64,000 nucleotides of DNA from NCBI RefSeq assembly GCF_019704315.1, contig NZ_AP024597.1, forward strand, positions 2,046,001 to 2,110,000. Direction: 5' to 3'. Origin of the DNA: Stygiolobus caldivivus (GTDB lineage Archaea; Thermoproteota; Thermoprotei_A; Sulfolobales; Sulfolobaceae). The notes under the pieces were generated by a model that had not been told where the DNA came from, did no database searches, and saw nothing but the letters and a program-made list of their open reading frames with translations. Numbering within the stretch: the first letter of the stretch is position 1; every line of letters starts with the position of its first letter. The position numbers were made by a program, and so were the translations under genes. This document shows, one piece after another, positions 48,971 to 58,560 of this stretch.

Positions 48971-49967
48971 GCCTTTGTTCGGTGTAGCAAAACGGACATC
49001 ATGTTTAGCCCTTTACAGCCACTTGTGTAAACATAACTATAATGTACTCACTCAAGTTTAGAGGGCGATTTAACTTAAAACTATCGAGGCTATTGACGGG
49101 AAGGCCTTTACCCTTTAATGTCTGACAAAGTGTAGCTGTGAGTGATTATACCCGGTCAGTTAATAAAGGGCAACGACGCAGTTAGCGTAGAGCTAGAAAA
49201 TTACTAAGGGAGAGAATAAGGCCTTACCCTCAGTCCTGACAGAGTATATAAAAATAACAAATTAAAAGTCACACAAAACGATATACTCCGAAGTGTGGCG
49301 GAGCCCCTTAAAAGTAGTGTATTGAGGGAGTTATACCCTTCTAAAAGACTATGGTAATAGTAGGTAATAAAACATTAACTGAAACCCCAACTTTAGCTAG
49401 AAAAATGTTGATCCAGGAAAAATAACTGGAACCGGATAGGCGAGGAATACCGCGGTAGTAAGACCTGAGGCGTTTTGGTGAGCCGGCACGGCCTCTCAGC
49501 CTTTACTGCTCCCTTTTTATTTTCATAAAACCTTGTATACGCCTGATCCCGTCACCAAGAATTAAAAAGTACGGCTTTTATACTCGGTTAGAGTCAGGAG
49601 AGCGAGGACTTTTCCCTACCCGTTAGAAGCTTTAAGGTGATTTTAGGATGGGGCCTCTCGTCCTCTATGCCCTGACCAGTATAAAATGTCATTACAGTAG
49701 CAGTGGGCTCCTCGATCACCTATACCAAATGTCACCTCCACTTGCGTCTGGCACCCGATGTCCGATATGAACCCCGTTCTACTGAATAGCAGGCCGTAAA
49801 GGCTAATGATCACTAAAAATAACAGTACATGCGGCCGTTTGCGGGGATAACTGGGGGCAAAACCGGTTCGGTACCTTTAGCGGGAGAGTCCCAAACCCCC
49901 AACTACGTCCTCTTTTGCGTCCCTTTGCAGGTAAAGTTTTTTAGACTGAGTTTTATCATTATATCTT
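48971..49967. other. Gene-poor region with inward-facing TATA-like repeats
   Basis: No gene longer than short scraps is visible. Around 49576-49690 a sequence starting TTTTATACT on the plus strand recurs on the minus strand as TTTTATACTGGTCAGGGC, each followed by a partly matching GAG/GGAC-rich block, forming an imperfect inverted repeat. GC-rich patches such as 49830-49930 contrast with the rest. Nothing here is assigned a product. Confidence 0.5.
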
Positions 49968-50218
<251 letters not shown>

Positions 50219-50622
50219 ACCTTCCCCCGGTTTATAATTATCACGTGTAGGTATTTAAGGAGTGATAAGTATCATACCACGCGTGGGTTTGAAAGAAAGT
50301 GATAAAAACTCCTCAGTTGTGGGAAAAATTGGATTTCGTCACCCACTGTAAGTGGTAAAAATTCAAAAAATCACGGGGTCTTAGACACGGTGTGGGGTCG
50401 TTAGATAAATCCAATTTTTTGCATTGAATTTTAACAAGAGCATAGTAATAATATCACGGGACTGATTACTTATGGCACGATTTCCCAAAATTTTGTTATA
50501 TTATTTTTTCGCTCACGGCGTACAAAACGAAAAGAAATTATAACATTTTTTTGGGAAACCGTGCCATAAAATGTACATGACAGTTGAAAAATTGAATTTC
50601 AAAAAATCCAAAGCACGCCGTG
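50219..50622. other. AT-rich non-coding region, candidate replication origin
   Basis: Lies between intN and the 3' end of rep. It holds two inverted repeats: a perfect 13-bp pair AAAAATTGGATTT (50324-50336 and 50407-50419) and a large imperfect pair of about 38-40 nt per arm (50470-50509 and 50531-50569, outer part TTATGGCACG). No gene is seen. Being the only long non-coding stretch near rep, it is the best origin candidate in the plasmid, but that is inference. Confidence 0.5.
50470..50569. repeat. Large imperfect inverted repeat (hairpin)
   Basis: Left arm begins TTATGGCACGATTTCCCAAA and the right arm ends TTTGGGAAACCGTGCCATAA. The inner parts are TTTTGTTATATTATTT against its near-complement. 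The loop of about 20 nt includes CGCTCACGGCGTAC. Suitable as a single-strand or double-strand origin or a terminator for rep. Confidence 0.75.
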
Positions 50623-53322
50623 TTAGTCTAGATGAATTTCGAAAGCCTCTACCCCTCTCGGTTCACAGAACTTATGGTCTTGGCAGAACTTTATGAACCT
50701 ATTTGCCTTATCACGGTCCCCAAAGTCTTGGACTATTTCCCTAAACTCCTTTATGACGTTATTGTTTTCCTTAATATAATTTAGGAATACCTTAACCTCA
50801 TCGACAGTCACCTCGTGGTTTAATTGCCTATAAGCCTCTAACTCGTTTATCCCGATCCCCACTAGGAACTTTTTCCTTATTGGTTTGCCGTCCTCATAGC
50901 CTACTACTTTGCGGTCTGTCGAAATGTTGAAATATTCCCTAAGCTTACGCGAAAAGGAGTTAGGCCCTACCCCTCTAAAGCCCATTGCACTGCAATAGCC
51001 CCTATACATCTTGTACAGCTTCTTTTTCTCCACTATCAAATCACCGTTTCTCGGGTCAACCGTGAGTATCCCCCTCTCAGCATAAGTCTTCATAAAACTA
51101 TATACACTGTCGATATGTGATAGCCATAAGTCCATGACCTCTTTCTCACTCTGCTCAAAGTCGAAATGCCCCACCTGGAACACCCGTGATATTGCCACTA
51201 TTGAAGTCGTAACTATCCCGTTAATCTCCTCTTCAGTGAATATTTTGTCAACCCATATGTCGTTGTCTTTGAACTCGTGAGGGAACTCTACCAATACCCA
51301 CCTATGCCAAAACGCTTTATCGTCTGTGTCCCTCACTGCGGGCATATTATTTGAGGCAATGACCAGTTTCGCAATACTCTTAAACGTTATCGGGTCTTTG
51401 AACTTCACGTCTGCAGTTATCCAGTCCCCGCCCGTGAGCCTCTTGAACCTGTCCATGTCCTCAATCGTATAGTTTTTTGACTCGGCCACCGCATTGGCTA
51501 ATTTATGGTAGAGGTTCCCCACGATAAACCTATTTTGCGGGTCAAAAAGCTCTCGTGGCGAAATGCTGACTGCATAATCTCCTAATATCTTTTTTATAAG
51601 GTTGATATACGTCGATTTACCGTTACCGCCGGAACCTACCAACATAAACGCTTTTCTGAGCTTAATTTCGGGGTAGAACGTATAGCCTATAACCTCAAAT
51701 AGGAGTACCCATTTATCGTCAACCCACTGCTTAAAGGTCTCTAGGTTCTTAGGGCAGAGCCGTGATGCTAATTCCTCAATGTCTTTTACTGTTATCTCCT
51801 TATTCATGAACTTCTCAATTTCCTCAAACTTGACTTCCCACGGTAGGTAGTAGAAAGAATAAACCTTAGGGCTCCTCTCTTTTGCGTCATACCAAATAAT
51901 GCCTTTATCAGTCCATTCCAGAGTGCCGTTCTTGAAGGCAATTCTTAATGGCTCTTTGGGTAACGGCGTGAGTGTTAAGTCCTTTATCTCGTCAAATATG
52001 TCGTCGACATCACGTTTGCTGAGTTGTGCTAATGTCCTATCAAACGACCTTATTTCTAACATCTCTGCTATTTCCCTTATCTCCTTCCTCAACCCTTTGT
52101 CAAACGGCGTGTAGACCCCTTTCTTCTTGTCCCATTTGAAGACCCCTATCACTGCCTGGTTATGTCCCGTGACCTGGTAGAAAGTTTTGATTTTGTGGAG
52201 TCTAAGGATAGCGCCCGTGATTATTGATTTTGCTATCTTCTTAGCCTCTTTCTCCTTCTTCCCCTTAGCTTTAGCCTGGAATTCTAGTGCGGGTTTACTT
52301 AACTCCCACGCCTTCTTCAGAGTGTGGATATAGTACTTGTCCCATTTTGGTGCAAAGACCTTACTGTCTGAAGGAAGGAGATGTTCAAAAACTTCCAGGT
52401 TAGTCACACCGTGGGTTAATAACGCTCTGAAAAATGCCCAATCTCCTCTACTCCTATCAATCCCTATATCGGCATAGGTTTTCCCGTCACAGACCACTGA
52501 CTTAGCCGTGGTGAGTATTGTAGACCATTTCTTACTCTTCTTATCATCTTTCCCCTTCAGTTCCTCTAACTCCTTTGATATTTCTTTGCAGACTTCTTCC
52601 CTTATCGCCTCAACTGTCTTACCCTTAAAGCGGTCGTATTTAGCCATTTCTTCCTTGAGCTTTTCCAGGTCATCCTCAACCTCATTACTTGTACCCCCAC
52701 TAACCCACGCGCGGGCTGAACTGCTTAGTTCAATCCCTAACCTCTTACCCTTTTCAGCCAAAAACTTCAGTAGGCCTTTGAGGTCAGCCTTCATTATTTT
52801 GTTATTGTTAATAGGGGTATAGCACGTGGTGTAGTCTTGGCCTTTCCATTTACACTTATCAGTGTTACACTGCTTATGGTTAATACAAGACTCGGGTCCT
52901 AATACATAACTCTTGAAGCTCTGTAAGTCTGCTATCCCTTTCCCGTCTTTGGTAAATACGGGGTTAAACTTATGCTCTGGAATTTCGTCAGCGGTAACAT
53001 AAACGTGAATACCGCCGTGGGGAGTATTGACACAGAGCGTGTTTTTACACAGTTTGTTAAGCTCATTTTCACTAATCCATGCCTTCAATAGTTCCTTATC
53101 CTCAAAGTCTAAAACGACCAGACCGTGCTGACCGCCCGGTACTGCATAGTTATGCCCTTCCTCAACCATCTTTAGGAACTTCTGCCTCTCTTCCTCACTT
53201 AACGGTTGACTGCTATACTTCTCCCACTCCTTAATCACGGCTTTTTTGCTTTGAGGGTCAATAGGGAAGATGGCAAAGCCGTGTTCAATAAACCGCTTAG
53301 CCCACTGCAGTCTCTCACTCAC
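50623..53322 (-). CDS. repA: pRN-type replication protein (PrimPol and SF3-like helicase)
   Basis: An 899-aa homologue of pRN1 ORF904. Residues 1-190 form an archaeo-eukaryotic primase/polymerase domain: acidic pair in VVLDFED (72-75), PHGGIHVYV with His105, and Asp132 in ADLQSF. A Cys/His insert follows (C146, H149, C152, C157, C167), likely the zinc stem. The C-terminal half is a D5/SF3 helicase with Walker A GSGGNGKST (563-571) and the sensor IASNNMP. Such proteins prime, extend and unwind plasmid DNA. The start overlaps the Cys-rich ORF by 8 bp. Confidence 0.93.
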   Translation of the reverse strand: MSERLQWAKRFIEHGFAIFPIDPQSKKAVIKEWEKYSSQPLSEEERQKFLKMVEEGHNYAVPGGQHGLVVLDFEDKELLKAWISENELNKLCKNTLCVNTPHGGIHVYVTADEIPEHKFNPVFTKDGKGIADLQSFKSYVLGPESCINHKQCNTDKCKWKGQDYTTCYTPINNNKIMKADLKGLLKFLAEKGKRLGIELSSSARAWVSGGTSNEVEDDLEKLKEEMAKYDRFKGKTVEAIREEVCKEISKELEELKGKDDKKSKKWSTILTTAKSVVCDGKTYADIGIDRSRGDWAFFRALLTHGVTNLEVFEHLLPSDSKVFAPKWDKYYIHTLKKAWELSKPALEFQAKAKGKKEKEAKKIAKSIITGAILRLHKIKTFYQVTGHNQAVIGVFKWDKKKGVYTPFDKGLRKEIREIAEMLEIRSFDRTLAQLSKRDVDDIFDEIKDLTLTPLPKEPLRIAFKNGTLEWTDKGIIWYDAKERSPKVYSFYYLPWEVKFEEIEKFMNKEITVKDIEELASRLCPKNLETFKQWVDDKWVLLFEVIGYTFYPEIKLRKAFMLVGSGGNGKSTYINLIKKILGDYAVSISPRELFDPQNRFIVGNLYHKLANAVAESKNYTIEDMDRFKRLTGGDWITADVKFKDPITFKSIAKLVIASNNMPAVRDTDDKAFWHRWVLVEFPHEFKDNDIWVDKIFTEEEINGIVTTSIVAISRVFQVGHFDFEQSEKEVMDLWLSHIDSVYSFMKTYAERGILTVDPRNGDLIVEKKKLYKMYRGYCSAMGFRGVGPNSFSRKLREYFNISTDRKVVGYEDGKPIRKKFLVGIGINELEAYRQLNHEVTVDEVKVFLNYIKENNNVIKEFREIVQDFGDRDKANRFIKFCQDHKFCEPRGVEAFEIHLD

Positions 53323-53527
53323 CTTTCCTCACCCTCCTGAAGAGCGTATAGGGGTCGTCTCCTCTGTATACTCCTTCCTTCATTTCCACGTGGATTTTGT
53401 CCTCAATTCTTTGCGGGCATTCAGCATAATTGCCTATATCTCCACAAACACTGCTATCGCTAAAGCAGTGCCTTCCAAACGGGCAAGAAGGTTTTTTAAT
53501 CTGTCTAACAGAGTTTAAACTAACCAC
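53315..53527 (-). CDS. Small cysteine-rich plasmid protein
   Basis: A 70-aa frame overlapping the rep start by 8 bp. Four cysteines (C15, C21, C28, C37) in the segment CPFGRHCFSDSSVCGDIGNY plus the following AECP suggest a zinc finger, or less likely an Fe-S site. The C-terminal half is charged and ends RVRKGE. Its place between the CopG-like gene and rep suggests copy control or help for Rep, by inference from position. Confidence 0.65.
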   Translation of the reverse strand: MVSLNSVRQIKKPSCPFGRHCFSDSSVCGDIGNYAECPQRIEDKIHVEMKEGVYRGDDPYTLFRRVRKGE

Positions 53528-53581
53528 ACATATCGCCTCTTTTTTCCGATTATGTGACGAGAAGAGAAAAAACGGATTAAC

Positions 53582-53746
53582 TTATGAAGAGAGGAGTCCC
53601 AACTCCTTAGCCAAATGCTTTACCGCTATTTTTACCGCGTCAGATTCCGAGACGTCATAGTATTCTGCAATTTTCTTTATTACCGCCTTATCCTCTTCCT
53701 TTAGCCTTACAAAAGCCATAGTTTTACTCGACATTTTGCTCACCAT
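53582..53746 (-). CDS. CopG-like ribbon-helix-helix protein
   Basis: A 54-aa protein with the RHH layout: beta strand KTMAFVRLKEED, helix KAVIKKIAEYYD, turn VSESDA and helix VKIAVKHLAKEL. In pRN plasmids a CopG protein encoded just upstream of rep represses the copG-rep promoter and sets copy number; the gene order fits. Met5 (53734) is a second possible start. A TATA-like GTTTAAAAGT lies about 20-30 bases upstream on the minus strand. Confidence 0.82.
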   Translation of the reverse strand: MVSKMSSKTMAFVRLKEEDKAVIKKIAEYYDVSESDAVKIAVKHLAKELGLLSS

Positions 53747-53760
53747 TCTGTAGTTTACCC

Positions 53761-53809
53761 GTTGAACACTTTTAAACCTTATCGTGTGGTATAACCGTTA
53801 AGTGTCAAC
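53761..53809. promoter_or_regulatory. copG promoter with inverted repeat (candidate operator)
   Basis: GTTGAACACTT (53761-53771) and AAGTGTCAAC (53800-53809) form an imperfect inverted repeat around the TATA-like element of the copG-Cys-rich-rep unit. It is well placed for autorepression by the RHH protein. Confidence 0.55.
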
Positions 53810-53997
53810 GTACTAAGACACGTGGATATTACATGTAGATAGTGTATAGAGAGAGTGAAGAGAGAGATAGACAGAAAGCCATATATATTGTTAGATGGGT
53901 TTACGCCGTTGCTAATACTTTTAACAGATATATGGCGTATGTATAAACAGTTGTTAACAGATGTATATTGTATGTGTAGTGTATATGTAACGTATAG

Positions 53998-54231
53998 CTA
54001 ACATGTTTTTGCTAATGCCTTCATCAGCTTATCACGGTGGCCCTTTAGGAGTATGTCCAAAACGTCATCTAAGTACTCGTCCACAATTTCTTCTAAGTCA
54101 GCTCTCTCAAACTCTACCTCGTCTACCGTGTACTCATACTCTGTATTGTAGTCGTCACATATCGCGTATTCGCCGTCAGCCCTACATAGCTCTTCAAGTT
54201 CACGGTGTGAGACGTAAACGGGTACCCTCAT
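53998..54231 (-). CDS. Small acidic plasmid protein
   Basis: A 77-aa, strongly acidic protein (VSHRELEELCRADGEYAICD, then YEYTVDEVEFERADLEEIVD) with a basic C-terminus. No family is recognised. It overlaps the upstream 95-aa gene by 4 bp and is last of a three-gene unit transcribed from the operator region at 54.85 kb. The 250 bp between it and copG hold repeated GTATA/ATATA words and no other gene. Confidence 0.6.
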   Translation of the reverse strand: MRVPVYVSHRELEELCRADGEYAICDDYNTEYEYTVDEVEFERADLEEIVDEYLDDVLDILLKGHRDKLMKALAKTC

Positions 54232-54515
54232 CTCTTATCCGCCTCTATTTCCTCTAACGCTACCTCTACCGTCTTTTCCTTGAGCGTAAACGAGATATCG
54301 CCTATCCTGACCCCCACACCGTCTTCAACGGTCACCCTAAACGGTAATAGCGTGTTATCGATTTTTGCAAAACCCGTTGCCGTCTTATTGGTCACCCTGA
54401 CCGCCCACACTATTTCCACTTCCCTCTTGTTCACTAACATTTGCTCATTAGAGTTCAGTACCGACTCCAAGTTAGCAAACACCTTATCCGGGCTTATCAT
54501 AACTCCCTCACCCAC
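54228..54515 (-). CDS. Plasmid protein of unknown function (beta-rich)
   Basis: A 95-aa protein with alternating hydrophobic strands (KREVEIVWAVRVTNKTATGF, DNTLLPFRVTVEDGVGVRIG) suggesting a small beta barrel or OB-like fold. No signature residue is seen. It overlaps the next gene by 4 bp and the preceding one by 19 bp, so all three are probably translated together. A role in single-strand DNA binding is only a guess. Confidence 0.6.
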   Translation of the reverse strand: MGEGVMISPDKVFANLESVLNSNEQMLVNKREVEIVWAVRVTNKTATGFAKIDNTLLPFRVTVEDGVGVRIGDISFTLKEKTVEVALEEIEADKR

Positions 54516-54823
54516 GTGTTGGCGTTCCTGTTTGCGTATATCCTATCGATTACTTCCTTAATCCTGAAGTCCGTATATGCGTCGGCGTCCTCTAAGATAG
54601 ATAAGAAGTTTTCAGCCTCACCGCGGTTTTGTGGGTTTAATAGGCTAAACGCCTTAGCCAAGTACTCTAACGTCTCTATAATGTACTCTTCCGGCGCGTC
54701 TATGTCGTACCTCTTTTTACGTCCGTACCACGCCTTTAGGACTTGTACCCCGTAAGGGGTCGTGTAAAAAATAGAGTCGTTTACCTTAACCCAATTTTCC
54801 CCGAATTGGACTTTTCCGTTCAT
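54497..54823 (-). CDS. Plasmid protein of unknown function
   Basis: A 108-aa protein from ATG 54823. It has a strand-turn start (GKVQFGENWVKVNDSIFYTT), a basic central WYGRKKRYD and helical remainder. The open frame extends to 54955, but the extension would run through the operator array and across the abrB-like promoter, so the shorter start is chosen. It is the first gene of the minus-strand unit. Confidence 0.6.
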   Translation of the reverse strand: MNGKVQFGENWVKVNDSIFYTTPYGVQVLKAWYGRKKRYDIDAPEEYIIETLEYLAKAFSLLNPQNRGEAENFLSILEDADAYTDFRIKEVIDRIYANRNANTWVREL

Positions 54824-54902
54824 TTTGCATACGCCAATTATACACTTTGCATACGAGTTTATAAGCTTTGCGTACAATAAGCTTATATAATGCATACGCA
54901 AA
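54824..54902. promoter_or_regulatory. Divergent promoter with operator array
   Basis: Four copies of a TTTGC(A/G)TA word: 54824-54833, 54846-54855, 54867-54875 on the plus strand and 54892-54902 inverted. Spacings of 22 and 21 bp put the direct copies on one face of the helix. A TATA box for the plus-strand gene (GCTTATATAA, 54881-54890) and one for the minus-strand unit (CTTATAAACT, about 54857-54866) are interleaved with them. Confidence 0.75.
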
Positions 54903-54911
54903 ATAGATACT

Positions 54912-55085
54912 ATGAAACCACGCGTATATAAAGGCGGAAGACCTGGACATACCACATATTATTTGTTAATACCGAAAGACATAGTAGACTCGTTAGGGAT
55001 AACTCCAGAAGACGATTTCGTGCTTAATACAGAAATCAAAGACGGGGAAATCACGCTTTGCTATAAACGGGTTAAGAAAGCCTAA
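54912..55085 (+). CDS. AbrB-like (SpoVT/AbrB) regulator
   Basis: A 57-aa swapped-hairpin DNA-binding protein. The conserved core reads YYLLIPKDIVDSLGITPEDD, followed by strands FVLNTEIKDGEITLCYKRV. It is the only plus-strand gene in the plasmid, with a TATA box 22-31 bases upstream. It faces an operator array with four repeats and is the obvious candidate to bind it. In size it corresponds to small plasmid regulators rather than chromosomal AbrB-PhoU proteins. Confidence 0.8.
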   Translation: MKPRVYKGGRPGHTTYYLLIPKDIVDSLGITPEDDFVLNTEIKDGEITLCYKRVKKA

Positions 55086-55127
55086 TTTTCTATCCCACTC
55101 ATGCGCCAAAAGGTGACCCGTGATTTT

Positions 55128-55496
55128 TTACTCCTCTTCAACTCCTTCTTCAGCCTCTTCTTCCCAATCTTCCTCTTCCACCCGCTCTTGTGAGGCCTCT
55201 TCATCGATTTCCATGTCCAGTTCCCTATGAAGTTCTAATAACCTCACCTCACCGTGGAAAGCACGGCATACCAGTTCTACCCCTTCACTTACGGGATATG
55301 CCAAACCCTTCATACAGACGTAACGCAAAGCTTCATACACTTTCCGTGCTTTCCACTCACTCCAACCAAACTCAAACTGTAGCGCCACACGTGTTACCTT
55401 CCCCTCACGCCTCAGTAACTCTATAGCCTTCTGCAAATCCGGGTCCTTTTTGATATACTCCATAATTTGTGAGTGTGTGTTTTCGTGTGACCCCAT
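55128..55496 (-). CDS. HTH protein with acidic tail
   Basis: A 122-aa protein. Residues 20-75 look like a winged or tri-helical HTH (LLRREGKVTRVALQFEFGWS, then EWKARKVYEALRYV). The last 30 residues are almost wholly Glu, Asp and Trp (EEEDWEEEAEEGVEEE). It lies between the abrB-like gene and intC. A regulatory role in place of the pRN plrA gene is possible but similarity to PlrA is not evident. Confidence 0.62.
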   Translation of the reverse strand: MGSHENTHSQIMEYIKKDPDLQKAIELLRREGKVTRVALQFEFGWSEWKARKVYEALRYVCMKGLAYPVSEGVELVCRAFHGEVRLLELHRELDMEIDEEASQERVEEEDWEEEAEEGVEEE

Positions 55497-55612
55497 AAGC
55501 TATATAGCCTTTCCGGAAATTATATACTTTTTGATAACTCCATTTTTGTCTTATTGAATTTTGAAAAATTGTTAAGGTTTTGAGGAGTTGCACTTCCCGT
55601 CATTTCCAAGCG

Positions 55613-56458
<846 letters not shown>

Positions 56459-56470
<12 letters not shown>

Positions 56471-56630
56471 CCCCTTAACCCCCCAATACTATTTTTACGA
56501 CCTCAGATAAAGTACTGACGTAACAGTCCTTCTTCTGACCGTCCTTATCCTTCTTCGTTGAGTAAACATAATACTCCTCCCCACCTCACGGACCCTTGTT
56601 ATCACTAAGTGTGAAAGCCTTATTACCTAC
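56459..56630 (-). pseudogene. Decayed intN of an older element (B)
   Basis: Directly follows attR and aligns with the intact intN region at 50045-50218: the spacing, the REV-G-YY-V-type segment (reading GAGGTGGGGAGGAGTATTAT) and the run to the start are recognisable. Frameshifts break the frame and the ATG has been lost. Position shows that an earlier element was already in the tRNA-Gln(CUG) gene when the pRN plasmid arrived. Confidence 0.75.
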
Positions 56631-56684
56631 GACCTTTTATTGCGGCGTTGGTTAAAAGACGTGATAACTACTATATCAGTTGTG
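56554..56684. repeat. 131-bp direct repeat, copy 1
   Basis: Matches 58430-58560 at an offset of 1,876 bp with one mismatch seen (GGCGTTGG against GGCGTTAG). Includes the start region of the decayed intN and about 50 bp beyond it. Confidence 0.85.
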
Positions 56685-57699
56685 TAGTAAAACATTACGA
56701 TAAGAACTCCTAGACTGGAATAATTGACGATACTAAAATTGGGTATCACTTCATATTATAGTCCCTTTTCATAATAACTGTGAACGTGTCCTAGCACCCT
56801 AAAGTGCGGTATAGTGGTGTGGCTTAACTTATTTGTCACCGTTAGGTCGCCCCTTTCACGCTTTTGCAATCAGTACGAAGCAAACTGTAGTAAACGAAGA
56901 GGCGGTATTATTGCATTGTACCGTGTTCCAAGCAGACCGCTATGCCGTAAGGGTCGTAAGGCGGTTCGGGGCCCGTAGTTACCCGTAAAGCCTGAGGGGA
57001 AGTTCACGCTACAGCACTATACTACCGTGACTCCCGCTGTTCGCTGAAGACGCTAAGAGGAAGGTGGCGTTTACGTGACGTTAAAGGTGTTAAGCGGGAG
57101 GTACACGTTGTTAGTTGTGTAGTCTTAGTCGGGCAGGACTTATAAATAGTAGGTATTGCAGACGCTTATGTGGGGGTTGAGCTAGGGTGTGTTTTCCGGG
57201 CTTCCCTTGCTATCTTCCACGGTCTCGGTCTGTGCAGATGAGGACTGACGATGACGGTCTGGAATTATTTAAAGTAGCTGTAGCCTCCTCCACCACCGTA
57301 ACGGTAGAATGTTGAGAAGACGTGTAGGACTAGGAGTGTTAGGAAGAGTAGTAGTGCCCACTTTCATTAAGATACAAGAAGAGTGTGGGTTTGTTAACGA
57401 CTGTTTTAGGATTTTACTCCTTATTGATAGAACGGCTAATATTAGGAAGTAACACCACTCTGGTCGTCAGAGATTCCGGCCATAGGTTTGCATACCATGG
57501 CGTAGGGACAACTTCAAACCTTTTCTACGACAAAATCCCACTACCAAAGGTCTAGGAGGCGGTGCATTAATGTAAATTAACCTCGGTAGCCTACAGAGTG
57601 TAAGTAGAAACTCAGACCTAAGAGGACGGCACAAGCTATAGCCAGTAGCCTTCTTTTTATCAGAAGTAAAAAGAAAAAAAAACTTTATAAAACCTTTCG
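56685..57699. other. Decayed element DNA (element B)
   Basis: No intact gene. At 56766-56866 lies the second copy of the inverted similarity to 48023-48119. Two short minus-strand remnants look like membrane proteins: 57265-57363 (WALLLFLTLLVLHVFSTFYR then a GGGGG turn and stop) and 57577-57666 (LLAIACAVLLGLSFYLHSVG and stop). Neither has a start codon. They fit the small hydrophobic proteins of archaeal viruses and plasmids, but identity is not established. Confidence 0.5.
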
Positions 57700-58044
57700 T
57701 TAAAGAGCTGGAACCGATGAAGGATAAGTCAGAGATGGTACCGCAATCTGTTGTTGGATGCTAATTACTAAATAGATACAATGTATATGGACTGCAATAT
57801 AGAAAATATTGGCATTATAGTAATTACTAGCATTTGGTACCGTACCTACCTGAATTCCATTAATAGTGGTATAGGCTTTAATTCCTTTTTGAGTCCCTAA
57901 CGTCCACCAGGTTACATTATAATGTTCGCACTGGTAATTACTGTAAGGAGTTTGTTCTTAAGCACCCCATGCAACACTAGAGGGTGGCGTAGATACACCA
58001 ACCATAGTTCCAGAGAGCCAAGGTCGTTCCTGCCTACAGAAGTC
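57700..58044 (-). pseudogene. Broken gene, Thr/Asn/Tyr-rich protein
   Basis: Translation on the minus strand is clearly protein-like but has an in-frame TAA at 57958-57960. Before it: GTMVGVSTPPSSVAWGA; after it: 85 residues including NYQCEHYNVTWWTLGTQKGI, AYTTINGIQVGTVPNASNYY and a hydrophobic IFYIAVHIHCIYLVISI. No start codon remains. The composition resembles secreted or virion surface proteins of archaeal viruses. It belongs to the decayed element between the two tRNA-Gln genes. Confidence 0.55.
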
Positions 58045-58225
58045 CTCAGTGAGGGCTTATGAGCCTACCGGTCTCGGTATACTGCCCTATGATAACGCCC
58101 CGTTAGGCTAAAGTAAATGGCGGTATCGGTGCAATGTGGATAAAGAGTTGGAGCTTTATAACCTAGAGTGTATTAGAGGCCTTTAATTAGCTTATTGAGT
58201 TTTTGTCGTAGATCTTTGGAATAAG

Positions 58226-58237
58226 GTTTTTAAATCA
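58226..58237 (+). promoter_or_regulatory. TATA box of tRNA-Gln(UUG)
   Basis: GGTTTTTAAATC lies 20-31 bases upstream of the tRNA 5' end. Confidence 0.55.
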
Positions 58238-58256
58238 GGTATATGATTTTGATCTT

Positions 58257-58329
<73 letters not shown>

Positions 58330-58508
58330 CCTTACTTAGGGGGTACCCCCCTAATACCCCCAATCTACCTTAACGACCTTGTCTAAAGTACCCACGTAAC
58401 GGTCCCTCCTCTCATTGCTTTCAGCCTTTTTCGTTGAGTAAACATAATACTCCTCCCCACCTCACGGACCCTTGTTATCACTAAGTGTGAAAGCCTTATT
58501 ACCTACGA
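58330..58508 (-). pseudogene. Decayed, mosaic intN of a third element (C)
   Basis: The tRNA-proximal 80-90 bp (58330-58412) are almost the same as those next to tRNA-Gln(CUG) (50041-50123; RRDRYVGTLDKVVKV is readable). The distal part from 58430 is the 131-bp repeat shared with element B. Frameshifts and loss of the ATG inactivate it. No matching attR or intC is found to the right within the window. Confidence 0.72.
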
Positions 58509-58560
58509 CCTTTTATTGCGGCGTTAGTTAAAAGACGTGATAACTACTATATCAGTTGTG
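58430..58560. repeat. 131-bp direct repeat, copy 2
   Basis: Second copy of 56554-56684 with one mismatch. Sequence similarity to element B stops soon after 58560. Confidence 0.85.

Noticed and set aside
54003-54755. Plus-strand ORFs opposite the small plasmid genes
   Set aside because: The minus-strand frames overlap in operon fashion and share one promoter; the plus-strand frames have no such support.
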